Shown piece after piece: positions 1-9,506 of a stretch of DNA of 64,000 bases; the first letter of the stretch is position 1, and each line of letters opens with the position of its first letter. The notes under the pieces are model-generated. The model made no database searches. It was given only the letters and a program-made list of their open reading frames with translations, and was not told the DNA's origin. The position numbers were made by a program, and so were the translations under genes. The stretch comes from Stictocephala bisonia (Eukaryota > Arthropoda > Insecta > Hemiptera > Membracidae), in the NCBI GenBank assembly GCA_035578905.1, contig JAQJVL010002544.1, forward strand, positions 29,077 through 93,076, written 5' to 3'.

Positions 1-1159
1 CTCCCAACACATAATATTATTGACAGACAACCTACTGTACATACAAGACTTACCACCCACCTACTCAACACACAGATAGACTACGTAACTAACCATTACA
101 TACGACATCTGACTGACCACCTACCTACCTAATATACTAGACTAACCACACTCTACATACATACACCCACCACTCATCCTACAGACAAAACTCCTAGAGA
201 ACTATTTTAAAATAACATTATTACACTGTAAGATAGGTTTAATATAGCTAAAGACCTAAAATGTTTCCTAAAATTCTGTTTTCTCTAGAAATATGAGAGC
301 CGTTGGTGGAATACATCCAAACTAAACATAGAAAAAGTTAGGTTTAAAATCAATGAATATAGAAAAAGTCTGGTTAAAAAAATGAACATAGAAAAAGTTA
401 GGTTAAAACAATGAACATACAAAGGGTTAAAAAATAAACATAGAAAAAGTTAGGTTAAAAAAATGAAGATAGAAAAAGTTAGGTTAGCAAACATCAGAAA
501 AGTAGGTCTAGCAAACAACCGAAAGGTTGATTGCTATCCTTACTTTTCCAAAAAGTTGTTAAAATTAACAAAAGTCAAAAAACCATTTTTTGAGTTGGTA
601 ATTTTAACTGAACTTTTCGGATGATTGCTAACCTAACTTTTTCTATGTTCATTTTTTTAACTTAACTTTTTCTATTTTCATTTTTTTAACCTAACTTTTT
701 CTACGTTCATTGTTTTAACCTAACTTTTTCTATGTTAATTTTTTTAACCTAACTTTTCTATGTTCATTGTTTTTAAACCTAACTTTTTCTATGTTTAGTT
801 TGGATGTATTCCACCAACGGCTCTCATATTTCTAGAGAAAACAGAATTTTAGGAAACATTTTAGTTCTTTAGCTATATTAAACCTATCTTACAGTGTAAT
901 AATGTTATTTTAAAACATGATTATATGAAGCAATAGTGTTTTTATGGTGGATGGGTAGTTCTCTAGGAGTTTTGTCTGTAGGATGAGTAGTGGGTGTATG
1001 TATGTAGAGTGTGGTTAGTCAAGTATATTAGGTAGGTAGGTGGTCAGTCAGATGTCGTATGTAATGGTTAGTTACGTAGTCTATCTGTGTGTTAAGTAGG
1101 TGGGTGGTAAGTCTTGTATGTACAGTAGGTTGTCTGTCAATAATATTATGTGTTCGGAG
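1..1159. repeat. large imperfect palindrome (inverted repeat)
   Basis: Bases 1-540 are the reverse complement of about 610-1159, with the centre near 575-585. The two outermost blocks (start of the window and 1105-1159) match almost base for base. Inside, both arms carry many copies of a GAAAAAGTTAGGTT-type motif. The right arm has an extra stretch of roughly 45 bp (about 915-960) that the left arm lacks, and the arms differ at scattered bases, so it is not a trivial mirror image. The outer arm sequence is the same GT-rich tandem material found downstream. The palindrome may extend past the left edge. Confidence 0.85.
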
Positions 1160-3264
1160 GGTAGTTGGTCTGTAAAGATAACTGTGTGTTGGGTAAATCA
1201 TGAGTCTTACTAATGGATAGATAGGGTTATGGAGTTTGGTGGGTGTCTTGTACATGTGTGTTGGATAGGTGGAATGATAACTAAAGCCTTATGTAGATTG
1301 TCTATTAGGTGGTAAGTCTTGTATGTTAAGTAGGTTGTTTGTCAATAAGTTTATGTGTTGGTAAGGTATGTGGTATATAAAAATGTCTACACAGTAGGTA
1401 TTGTGTTAGGAGGGTAGTTGGTCTATAATGATAATTGTGTGTTGGCTAAGTGGGTGGTTAAGTTGTATGTTTGGTAGGTAGGTCTTCCATGAATGTTGTG
1501 AGTAAATCTAAGGTTTTGTGTAATGGGTAGTTACGTGGTCTATCTGTGTGTTGAGTAGGTGGGTGGTAAGTCTAGAGTAATGGATGTAATGTAGGTAGGT
1601 AGCAAGGTTGTTCATGTGTGTTGGTGGTCTCTCAAAGGTTTTATGTAATGGTTAGGTGGATGATCTATCAGAGGTGTTGTATGTTGAGTAGGTGGGTGGA
1701 CTGTTAAGTCATGATTTTATGGTGTGTGGTACGTATGTCAAATAGGTCGTTAACATAAAGTCTTGTTTTTGTTGGTGGTTAAGTCGTATGTTTAGGAGGA
1801 TGGTTGTTCATGAATGTTGGAAGAGGTGTTGTGTGTTAAGTAGGTGGGTGGACTGTTAAGTCATGATTTTATGGTGTGTGGTACGTATGTTAAATAGGTG
1901 GTTATACATAAAGTCTTGTTTTTGTGGGTGGTTAAGTCGTATGTTTAGGAGGATGGTTGTTCATGAATGTTAGGATTGTGAGTCAATCAAAGGTTTTATT
2001 TAATGGTTAGGTGGATGATCTATCAGAGATGTTGTGTGTTGAGTAGGTTGGTGGACTGTTAAGTCATGATTGTATGGTGTGTGGTACGTATGTTAAATAT
2101 GTCGTTATACATAAAGTCTTGTTTTTGTGGGTGGTTAAGTCGTATGTTTAGGAGGATGGTTGTTCATGAATGTTAGGATTGTGAGTCAATCAAAGGTTTT
2201 ATGTAATGATTAGGTGGATGATCTATCAGAGGTGTTGTGAGTTAAGTAGGTGGGTGGACTGTTAAGTCATGATTTTGTAGTGTGTGGTACGTATGTTAAA
2301 TAGGTGGTTATACATAAAGTCTTGTTTTTGTGGGTGGTTAAGTCGTATGTTTAGGAGGATGGTTGTTCATGAATGTTAGGATTTTGAGTCAATCAAAGGT
2401 TTTATGTAATGGTTAGGTGGATGATCTATTAGAGCTGTTGTGTGTTGAGTAGGTGGGTGGACTGTTAAGTCATAATTTTATAGTGTGTGGTACGTATGTT
2501 AAATAGGTGGTTATACATAAAGTCTTGTTTTTGTGGGTGGTTAAGTCGTATGTTTAGGAGGATGGTTGTTCATGAATGTTAGGATTGTGAGTCACTCAAA
2601 GGTTTTATGTAATGGTTAGGTGGATGATCTATCAGAGGTGTTGTGTGTTGAGTAGGTGGGTGGACTCCTAAGTCATGATTTTATGGGGTGTGGTGCGTAT
2701 GTTAAATAGGTAGGGGTATGTCAATAGGACTATTTTCATGGTAGTATGATGGTATATTAAGTCATGTCTGCAGAGTGTGTAGTTTGTTTATCATGATTTT
2801 TGTATCTTTGGTAGGTGGTCCTTCAAAAGTCTTATGCTTTGGGAAGGTGGAGTGTCAATCGACAGTTGTGTTTGTTAAATTGTTGTGTGATCAAACAAGT
2901 GTTTTGTGTGTATTAAGTAGGTGAGTGGATAATCAAACGTCTTCTATGTAGAGTGTATGGTCAGTCTTGTATGTTAAGTAAGTGGTATGTCGATAATATT
3001 ATGTGTTGGGAGGGTAGTTGGTATATAAAATAACTGTGTGTTGGGTAAATGGGTAGGAGAGTCTTACTACTGAATAGGAAGGGTTATGGAGCTTGGTAGG
3101 TGTCTTGTACATGTGCTTATGGATATGTAGATGGACAATCAAAGGTCAAATGCAATGGAGATTTAGGTGATATATCAGAGGTACATTGAGTTTACTAGGT
3201 GGGAGGTTAGTCAAAAATCTTGTATTTAGAGTTTGTGTGGTCTGATATGTTTTGTATGTTTGTT
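1160..3264. repeat. GT-rich tandem repeat region with ~203-bp units
   Basis: The strand is rich in GTAGGTGG and GTTAAGTC words throughout. Between about 1560 and 2745 a unit of about 203 bp repeats. For example, AAGTCGTATGTTTAGGAGG begins at 1934, 2136, 2340 and 2543, and a diverged partial copy begins near 1781. Outside this core the same words recur without a clean period. No coding sequence is supported. Confidence 0.8.
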
Positions 3265-3268
3265 TGTG

Positions 3269-3282
<14 letters not shown>
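3265..3282. repeat. (TG)n microsatellite
   Basis: About nine uninterrupted TG dinucleotides lie directly next to the T-run that is the poly(A) tail of the adjacent LINE. Confidence 0.9.
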
Positions 3283-3329
<47 letters not shown>

Positions 3330-3722
3330 GAAGTGGAAATGCATTTAGCATTCCAGGCAGAGGCCCATAGTTGTTATTATTGATTATAGTAGATATTTGC
3401 CTGGATATGTGAGACTCGACGCAGTGTCGTACTAAACTTGACACTAGCGCCTATACTCACTAAAACCACTCCTGTCTTCTGGCCTCTAATCCCCCACGGA
3501 AACCGCCGTCTAGGCATTACATCGCGGGGGGAGGAATTAGCTATCGCTATTCCTTCGGGTGACTAAGGTGTTGTTTCTACCTTCCTTCTAAGTTCTAGCT
3601 TTTGCTCTTATTCTTTCTATGGAACGCAACTCTGTAAGTACTTCCGTAGTGAATGCACTTGTTGCATTCCAGACAGTTTCACTTGATATCATTTCTTCTA
3701 CTATCGACTCTGGTTTTATTCT
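3283..3722 (-). mobile_element. LINE 3' end with poly(A) tail
   Basis: Read on the minus strand, an open frame ends at a TAG (3588-3590). It is followed by a GC-rich 3' untranslated stretch and then 44 A's (T-run 3283-3326). An ORF end followed by a UTR and a poly(A) tail is the standard tail of a non-LTR retrotransposon. The element is cut by the N gap. It may be the missing 3' part of the LINE that resumes at 17977, because the strand and the order of parts fit. The clade (I, R1 or Jockey group) cannot be fixed from this much sequence. Confidence 0.6.
3588..3722 (-). pseudogene. LINE ORF2 C-terminal fragment
   Basis: Forty-four codons are open up to a TAG stop, starting inside the N gap. 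The end of the peptide has the look of the extreme C-terminus of a LINE polyprotein (ETVWNATSAF followed by a basic tail). Only the position before a 3' UTR and poly(A) tail supports the call. There is no catalytic motif in this piece. Confidence 0.4.
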
Positions 3723-3822
3723 NNNNNNNNNNNNNNNNNNNNNNNNNNNNNNNNNNNNNNNNNNNNNNNNNNNNNNNNNNNNNNNNNNNNNNNNNNNNNN
3801 NNNNNNNNNNNNNNNNNNNNNN
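3723..3822. other. assembly gap, 100 N
   Basis: Exactly 100 N's, the usual placeholder for a gap of unknown length. It falls inside a BEL/Pao copy, at the edge of the tandem array, so the number of array units is not known. Confidence 0.99.
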
Positions 3823-3859
3823 CCAAATACAACTCTACATGTCTGTAAATTATAAGGTT

Positions 3860-6364
3860 TTATAATTCATCAACCCATAGGAAACGTAGAAAATCTCTGT
3901 CATCACTATGCACACCAATCTGCAGGAAAGCCTTCTCAATATCTGCAACTACTCCATACCTATGCAATCTGAAACGATTCAATATTGAGGGAATAAGTTC
4001 TATAAGATTGTCACCTTTATTTAGGCAATCATTCAATGAAGGTTGATTATTCTCTTTAGCTGATGCGTCGAATACAGGTCTCAATTTGGTTGTAAGGCTA
4101 TTTTCTTTTATCACGTGTCGATGGGGTAAATAGTGTCCATACTCCAAATCTGCTTCACTAACCTTCTCTATAATTCCCATTTCCTCCCAGTCAGATAAAA
4201 CCTGTTGATACGTGGTCAAGTGTCCACTGAAACTAAGTTTATGTATAAGGTTATCAAGTCTTTTTTGTGCTATTTTTAAGTTTGTGGGTAAAGGAGGGTG
4301 ATCTTCCATCCACGGCAATTTGACTTGATATCTGCCATCTTCTTCCACTGTAACAGATTCTAAGAAATTATCCATTACTCTGGTTTGATCCGCAGCTTCA
4401 GTCATGGTCTTTTCTGGATCCTTAATTCCCAACACATCTAAACTCCATAAATCTGAAATGGGTTTATCCATTGGAGACAACAAGGATGTAACTACCATCG
4501 AATTGGATTTGTTGTTTCCTTCAGTAAAGGTTTTTCCCATCAATGTCCAACCTAACAATGTATGCATAGCAACCAATCCATTAGACAAAAAATGACGCTT
4601 CTCTGTATATAATTTACCTGCTACGTCTGCACCGATGAGAACTTCAATAGGTCCATTTCTATCTGTGATACTGATTCCTAGTGCTTTGAGCTCGGTACTC
4701 CAGGGACCCGGTGTGACTGCTAAAACATCACTACAAATCACTTCTTGATCTAAAACATCGAAATTGCAGGAATAACTGTCGCTTAAATCACACAGTCTAA
4801 TTTTGTAACAAGCATGTTCAATTGTCTCTGTGCTTGTGCCACCAAACAAACCATGAACCAGTTTTTCCTTCCTGATTGAGTCATAGTTGAATTCCTTTGC
4901 CATGCTCTTCAAAACGTAAGATCTTTGTGATCCTGTGTCGAAAATAGCACGTGCTGTTCGCTCTTGATTTTGACCTCTAATTTTCACTAGAAATGTTTGT
5001 AAAAATACTTGAGTATGTACATTGTTAGCCAAAGAACTTTCATTAGAATTCTGTTCACATTTTTTATTAAACTCTTTACGTACGACAACAGCATGTCTAC
5101 CATTGCACAAGGGACATTTTATCTGTACCCTGCAATGTATACTTTTGTGCCCATACTTTGTACAAGTGAAACAACACCCATTTTTACCTAGTATTTTCAG
5201 TTTCTCTTCTACTGACATACTAACTTCTTGACAATTCTCATTTAAGTGGTTTGAACCACAAAAAACACATTTTATTACTCTAGCAACCTTATCGAGCTTG
5301 CTTGGGTTAACCAAACCTGATGCTGTTGGCAGTGCTTCATTAGGCTTAAATCTATGTACTTTGGAAAAGTTACTTGCCTTTTGGTGAGGTTCTCTCCTTT
5401 TGGTGTTTTCAAAACTTGACGCAGCCAATGTGATGCGTTCCTCATTGGTAACTTCTTTTTGAAGAAATTTCATCAGTGCCTCCAATCGATCTTTCAATTC
5501 AGCATCAATCTCATAGCTGGAGTGTCTCTGCCATGCTCTCAGAACATCCTCAGGCAAACAAGACTCAATTAAGGGATATAGCGTGGCGGAACATTTGTCA
5601 ATTGTTACTCCTAGCATCTCCAGTGCTCTAAGCTGTGTTTCTAGTTTGTCATAGATGAAAGAAACTCCTACTTTACTGTTTAAGTTACTTAGTACTAACT
5701 TCAACAGTTCTCTAACGTAGACCTCTATTAGAAGGTCGTCTCTACCAAAACGATTTTTCAAACTTTGTAATGCTTTACAATAGTTTCCTGAAGTAGCAGG
5801 GTAGCTTTCAACAATCTGACGGGCCCTAGAATTAGGCAATGTAGCCTGTACAAGATAGTGAAATTTATCAATATCGTCAATTTCCTCATCTTCATCTATT
5901 CTTTTGAACTGTGCCCAAAATGGCAGCCAGTCCTTCAAGTCTCCGCTTAGCTTAGCAAATTCTAAAGTAGGAAGTTTAGGTTCATTCCTAACAGATGTAG
6001 ATTTACTTGTTATAGATTCATTCACCGACTCAGGTGAACTAGGCCTAATCAATCTACTCTGTGCAATAAAATTGACTACATTATACTTCTCTATATGTGT
6101 ACCAGCTAGCCTAACTTCTTCATCTAACTCCTTCTCTTCAGCATCAGAATGCAGTAAAAAATCTAATATTTCTCTATTTAAGGCATTAAGTTTGTCAGCC
6201 TTACCTTCAAGACAGCTTAGCTTACCACGAACTTCATTTATATTGCACTCATCTTTGTCTAGTTCTAGACAAATTTCATTATGAATTCTCGTGAAAGCTG
6301 CTCTCAATGTCTTCCTCAATTTCTTGTTTCTTACAAAATTGACTTTATCTTGTTCTATACTCAT
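3860..6364 (-). CDS. BEL/Pao Gag-protease-RT N-terminal polyprotein (copy C)
   Basis: An 834-residue ORF starts at an ATG 31 bp inside the LTR. Residues about 130-230 match the Pao-type Gag region (DUF1759). Cysteine-histidine knuckles follow, including CFTCTKYGHKSIHC (C-x2-C-x4-H-x4-C). Next is an aspartic protease with the active-site motif DTGS (DUF1758-like), and then the start of the reverse transcriptase with the first palm motif ADIEKAFLQI. The ORF stops (TAA) straight after WVDEL, in the middle of the RT domain. The rest of this copy lies in the N gap. Compared with copies A and B there is a 1-bp difference near base 3837, close to the gap. Confidence 0.9.
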   Translation of the reverse strand: MSIEQDKVNFVRNKKLRKTLRAAFTRIHNEICLELDKDECNINEVRGKLSCLEGKADKLNALNREILDFLLHSDAEEKELDEEVRLAGTHIEKYNVVNFIAQSRLIRPSSPESVNESITSKSTSVRNEPKLPTLEFAKLSGDLKDWLPFWAQFKRIDEDEEIDDIDKFHYLVQATLPNSRARQIVESYPATSGNYCKALQSLKNRFGRDDLLIEVYVRELLKLVLSNLNSKVGVSFIYDKLETQLRALEMLGVTIDKCSATLYPLIESCLPEDVLRAWQRHSSYEIDAELKDRLEALMKFLQKEVTNEERITLAASSFENTKRREPHQKASNFSKVHRFKPNEALPTASGLVNPSKLDKVARVIKCVFCGSNHLNENCQEVSMSVEEKLKILGKNGCCFTCTKYGHKSIHCRVQIKCPLCNGRHAVVVRKEFNKKCEQNSNESSLANNVHTQVFLQTFLVKIRGQNQERTARAIFDTGSQRSYVLKSMAKEFNYDSIRKEKLVHGLFGGTSTETIEHACYKIRLCDLSDSYSCNFDVLDQEVICSDVLAVTPGPWSTELKALGISITDRNGPIEVLIGADVAGKLYTEKRHFLSNGLVAMHTLLGWTLMGKTFTEGNNKSNSMVVTSLLSPMDKPISDLWSLDVLGIKDPEKTMTEAADQTRVMDNFLESVTVEEDGRYQVKLPWMEDHPPLPTNLKIAQKRLDNLIHKLSFSGHLTTYQQVLSDWEEMGIIEKVSEADLEYGHYLPHRHVIKENSLTTKLRPVFDASAKENNQPSLNDCLNKGDNLIELIPSILNRFRLHRYGVVADIEKAFLQIGVHSDDRDFLRFLWVDEL

Positions 6365-6395
6365 AATGTCCTGTCACGGTCGCCAAATCGCCAAA

Positions 6396-6685
6396 TGTAA
6401 AAAGTCAAATTAGACTCAAAGAAACAATACAAAAGACATTTATTCACAAAGAGAAATTATATTAGTACATAAAAAGAGTTAAACTGAGACTAAAAAATGG
6501 CTAGACATCAAAAAATACATGTTACTCATTTCTATAAAATTCTAATTCACAAAAAATAATTCAATAACAAAAAACATATGTTTTGTTAAAATAATAGTTT
6601 TACTGAAAAATATTTAGTCAACCAGCTGTTATTGATTTTAGAAAAAAAAAATGTTCTCCAATATTATGCTGTTTGATTTCTTACA
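6396..6685 (-). repeat. BEL LTR 1 (shared 3'/5' LTR)
   Basis: 290 bp with TGT...ACA ends on the minus strand. The 5' side is flanked by a purine tract (AAAAGGTGGGAGAA, the polypurine tract). The 3' side is followed by TTTGGCGATTTGGCGACCG, which contains the probable primer-binding site. It differs from LTR2 and LTR3 at four bases near 6500-6542, and its internal A-run is 10 long. Confidence 0.9.
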
Positions 6686-6700
6686 TTCTCCCACCTTTTG
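6686..6700 (-). other. BEL polypurine tract, copy A
   Basis: The minus strand reads AAAAGGTGGGAGAA directly against the TGT end of LTR1. This is the position and composition expected of the plus-strand primer of an LTR retrotransposon. The same tract stands next to LTR2. Confidence 0.7.
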
Positions 6701-6898
6701 ACTTGAAAAGTCAAAACATGATTGATCAATTTAGGTATCTTTGTGGTGGCTTAATTGTTCTTCCATATCTATTTGTAAATTGTTGGTCGTTCACATTCTG
6801 ACACTGATTGGCTTCTCCTTTTTCATTAAATATTTCACTTTTATCATCCTCATCGGTTTGATGAGTTAACTTCTTTTTGTCTTCAGAATGGACGATTT

Positions 6899-8704
6899 CT
6901 AGTGGATACAGTGTTGTATCGGTCTTAACAATCGCCCTTTTGATGTTTTTAGCTCCACCAGACGTGTATTACCATCTTTTCCAGGAACAATCTTATCAAT
7001 CTTCGCTAATGGCCAATCAATACGTTTTATATTGTCACTTCCAAGTAAGACAATTTCTCCAACTTGTATTTGTCGTGATTTCATTTTCTTCGAATGCAAC
7101 ACCAATTGACTCAAATATTCGCTTCTAAACCTCTTCTGAAGATCTTCTTTCACTTTAAGTTTATAATCCCAACGTCTAGACAAACTAGTGTTTTCAATGT
7201 GGTCTAAGTCGAGAACTCCATACTCCCTTGTATCATTCAAAAACATTGCTGGTGTCAAAACCTTCATATCTTTACTGTCTTCTGAAATGTAAGTTAAAGG
7301 TCTTCTATTAATAATCGATTCACAACAGCATAATATGGTCAATAATTCTTCATAGGCTAGACAAGCTCTTCCAAGTACTTTGTGAAGAGGTTGTTTTAAA
7401 AGCCGTATAAGCCTCTCCCACCATTCTCCCCACCATGGTGATGCTGGAGGGTTGAATTTCCACTTTATACGTTTGATAGTACTGTACTCAACTATCTTAC
7501 TCCAGTCTAACCTTTTAAGTGCATTGTAAGCCCCTTGAAAGTTTGTTCCATTATCTGTAATCAAAATTAATGGACGACCACGCCTGGAAATGAATCTTCT
7601 GAAACTTTGTAAAAATGAGTCAGTAGATAGAGAAGTGACTAATTCCACGTGCACAGCACGATATACCGCACAAGTAATCAACGTAATCCATGCTTTCTGA
7701 CCATCTCGTAGGAAAACAGGTCCAGCTAAGTCAACTCCACAGACTTCAAAAATTGAAGCATCTCGAATTCGATGTGAAGGAAGGGGCACTGGGATGGTAT
7801 CCAAACTTTTCACATTGTATCTTTTGCAAATTATACATTTGTCAATAACTGATTTTACAGTCCTCCTCCCACTGATTATCCAAACATCTTCTCTTAAAAT
7901 AGACAGTAGACCCTGAACTCCTACATGACAATTTTCCTCGTGCTTAGATTTAATGTAACCATGAACGACAGGATGATTGTTTGGTAATTCAATTGGCAAA
8001 TTAAAATTTTTACTATCAGGTCTCTCGGTAAGCCTAGTTTTTATTCCTATCAAGCCATCATTATCTTCAAAAGGACACAGTGACTTTAGCTTTTCATCCT
8101 TGATACCAGAAAAGTGTTCTTTTTGAATAAGTTTGAACACTTGATTTTGTACTCGAACTAGCTCCTCTACTGTCAATTTTCCTGAGAGTCTCTGGTTCTT
8201 ATTTCTCGCATTCTTGCCAAATCTTAAAATCCAGCCTATTAATTTGACAATCTTATCAAATTTAGAGAAATATCTGCAGTACCAACTATTGGATTCAACT
8301 CCTAAAGTTAACAAATTCTTTGAAATAGACTTACTTTTCCTCCGTTCTGAGTTTACTTCGTCCTTATCAAATTCTTTAGAAGTCTCTTTTGGCCACATTT
8401 CTGGCGAATCTCTCAACCATTGTGGTCCCTCCCACCATTTAGACTCAACTAGCTGCTTAGGAGAACATCCACTTGATGGCAAGTCGGCAGGATTTAAATG
8501 GCCCGGAACATGATGCCAAGATTCAATTTTACTTAGTGATCTTATTTCCTTAACGCGATTCCAAACAAAGACCCCCCACTTGTCTTCGTTCCGTATCCAT
8601 GACAAGACTGTGCTAAAATCTGTCCAATACCATGTTGGAACATTTTCAAAACCAATACTTCTCAAAACATTATTTGTCAAACGAGCGCCAATAGTAGCCG
8701 CCAT
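6899..8704 (-). CDS. BEL/Pao RNase H C-terminus plus integrase (copy A)
   Basis: A 601-residue ORF begins with the end of the Pao RNase H region (WTDF, WHHVPGHLNPAD). It continues with a zinc-binding region (H-x-H...CIIC) and an integrase core whose acidic residues can be seen in VCGVDLAGP, ITDNGTNFQG and WWERLIRLLK (D, D, E). A C-terminal DUF5641-like part follows (GEIVLLG, WPLAKI). It is the downstream part of the polyprotein. An in-frame TAG (8711-8713) separates it from the preceding RNase H piece, so the annotated ATG is probably an internal methionine and not a natural start. Confidence 0.88.
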   Translation of the reverse strand: MAATIGARLTNNVLRSIGFENVPTWYWTDFSTVLSWIRNEDKWGVFVWNRVKEIRSLSKIESWHHVPGHLNPADLPSSGCSPKQLVESKWWEGPQWLRDSPEMWPKETSKEFDKDEVNSERRKSKSISKNLLTLGVESNSWYCRYFSKFDKIVKLIGWILRFGKNARNKNQRLSGKLTVEELVRVQNQVFKLIQKEHFSGIKDEKLKSLCPFEDNDGLIGIKTRLTERPDSKNFNLPIELPNNHPVVHGYIKSKHEENCHVGVQGLLSILREDVWIISGRRTVKSVIDKCIICKRYNVKSLDTIPVPLPSHRIRDASIFEVCGVDLAGPVFLRDGQKAWITLITCAVYRAVHVELVTSLSTDSFLQSFRRFISRRGRPLILITDNGTNFQGAYNALKRLDWSKIVEYSTIKRIKWKFNPPASPWWGEWWERLIRLLKQPLHKVLGRACLAYEELLTILCCCESIINRRPLTYISEDSKDMKVLTPAMFLNDTREYGVLDLDHIENTSLSRRWDYKLKVKEDLQKRFRSEYLSQLVLHSKKMKSRQIQVGEIVLLGSDNIKRIDWPLAKIDKIVPGKDGNTRLVELKTSKGRLLRPIQHCIH

Positions 8705-8710
8705 CGACTC

Positions 8711-8908
8711 CTAACTAGGAATAATCATTTTCTTAATAGGTGCGACTCTACTCTTAGCTTGTACCAATTGAACTGTGATACGTCCATTAGATTCACCCCT
8801 TAAAAATACCGCCGAAGCGTAAGCATCTTGGCTCGCATCACAGAAACAGTGAACTGTCCAGGAAACATTCCCTTCAATTTCATATCCAAAATATCTTGGA
8901 ACTTTCAA
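8711..8908 (-). pseudogene. BEL/Pao RNase H N-terminal fragment (copy A)
   Basis: A 65-residue open stretch contains WTVHCFCDASQDAYASAVFL, the D-A-S motif typical of the Pao RNase H-like region. It is bounded on the 3' side by an in-frame TAG and on the 5' side by a frame change near 8938. It is part of the broken pol gene, not a separate gene. Confidence 0.75.
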
Positions 8909-8935
8909 AGTAGAAAAAACTTCTAATTGTTCGGC

Positions 8936-9400
8936 CTAATTTAGGAAAAAAACGTTTAAAATCTTCAGGTACCTCATCATCCCATCTAATTTTACTTTCC
9001 CAAGTTTTTTTAGCAATATTTTGGGCAAAAGAGCAGCAGGACAAGTAATGCCAATAGGGTCGAAAAATTTGTGAGCAAAATACAAAATTAATCTCTTTGT
9101 TAACATTTCGGGTTCTTTAAACTCTAAGTTTTCTGAATTAATTTGAATCATATCAGTATGTCTGTTCCAATTTAAACCTAATATAGACGTTAGTGTAGAA
9201 TCGGGTTGAAAACTCTGAACTTCAGTGTACTCCCAACATCGTAGACAAAACTTAGCATCTTTCATTATGGAAGTAGCTTGTTCCACAAATCGATTCAACT
9301 CTGAAAAATCATCAAAACTTGCCATACAGTTATCCACATTAAAAACTTTTGAAAAGTGTCTCAATAACTTCTCGTGAATAGTCTGATGACCCTGAATCAA
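8936..9400 (-). pseudogene. BEL/Pao reverse transcriptase C-terminal fragment (copy A)
   Basis: A 154-residue open stretch covers the middle and end of the Pao RT. It includes a VDNC motif at the place of the palm YVDD box and a segment LILYFAHKFFDPIGIT that is characteristic of BEL/Pao. It has no ATG of its own. The frame differs from the upstream Gag-pro-RT ORF, with the change at about 9400. Its last 20 or so residues run into the wrong frame after another shift at about 9005. It shows a decayed pol gene. Confidence 0.8.
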
Positions 9401-9506
9401 TTAGATTGATAGTCCGTTCTAAGTGAAGCTTGATTACTGCACTCAGCATAAATGGACTACATGTAACTCCAAATACAACTCTAGCATGTCTGTAAATTAT
9501 AAGGTT

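Noticed and set aside
4404..6284. Plus-strand ORFs opposite BEL gag, also at +5646 and +11293
   Set aside because: Shadows of the well-supported minus-strand Gag-protease ORF, repeated in each copy.
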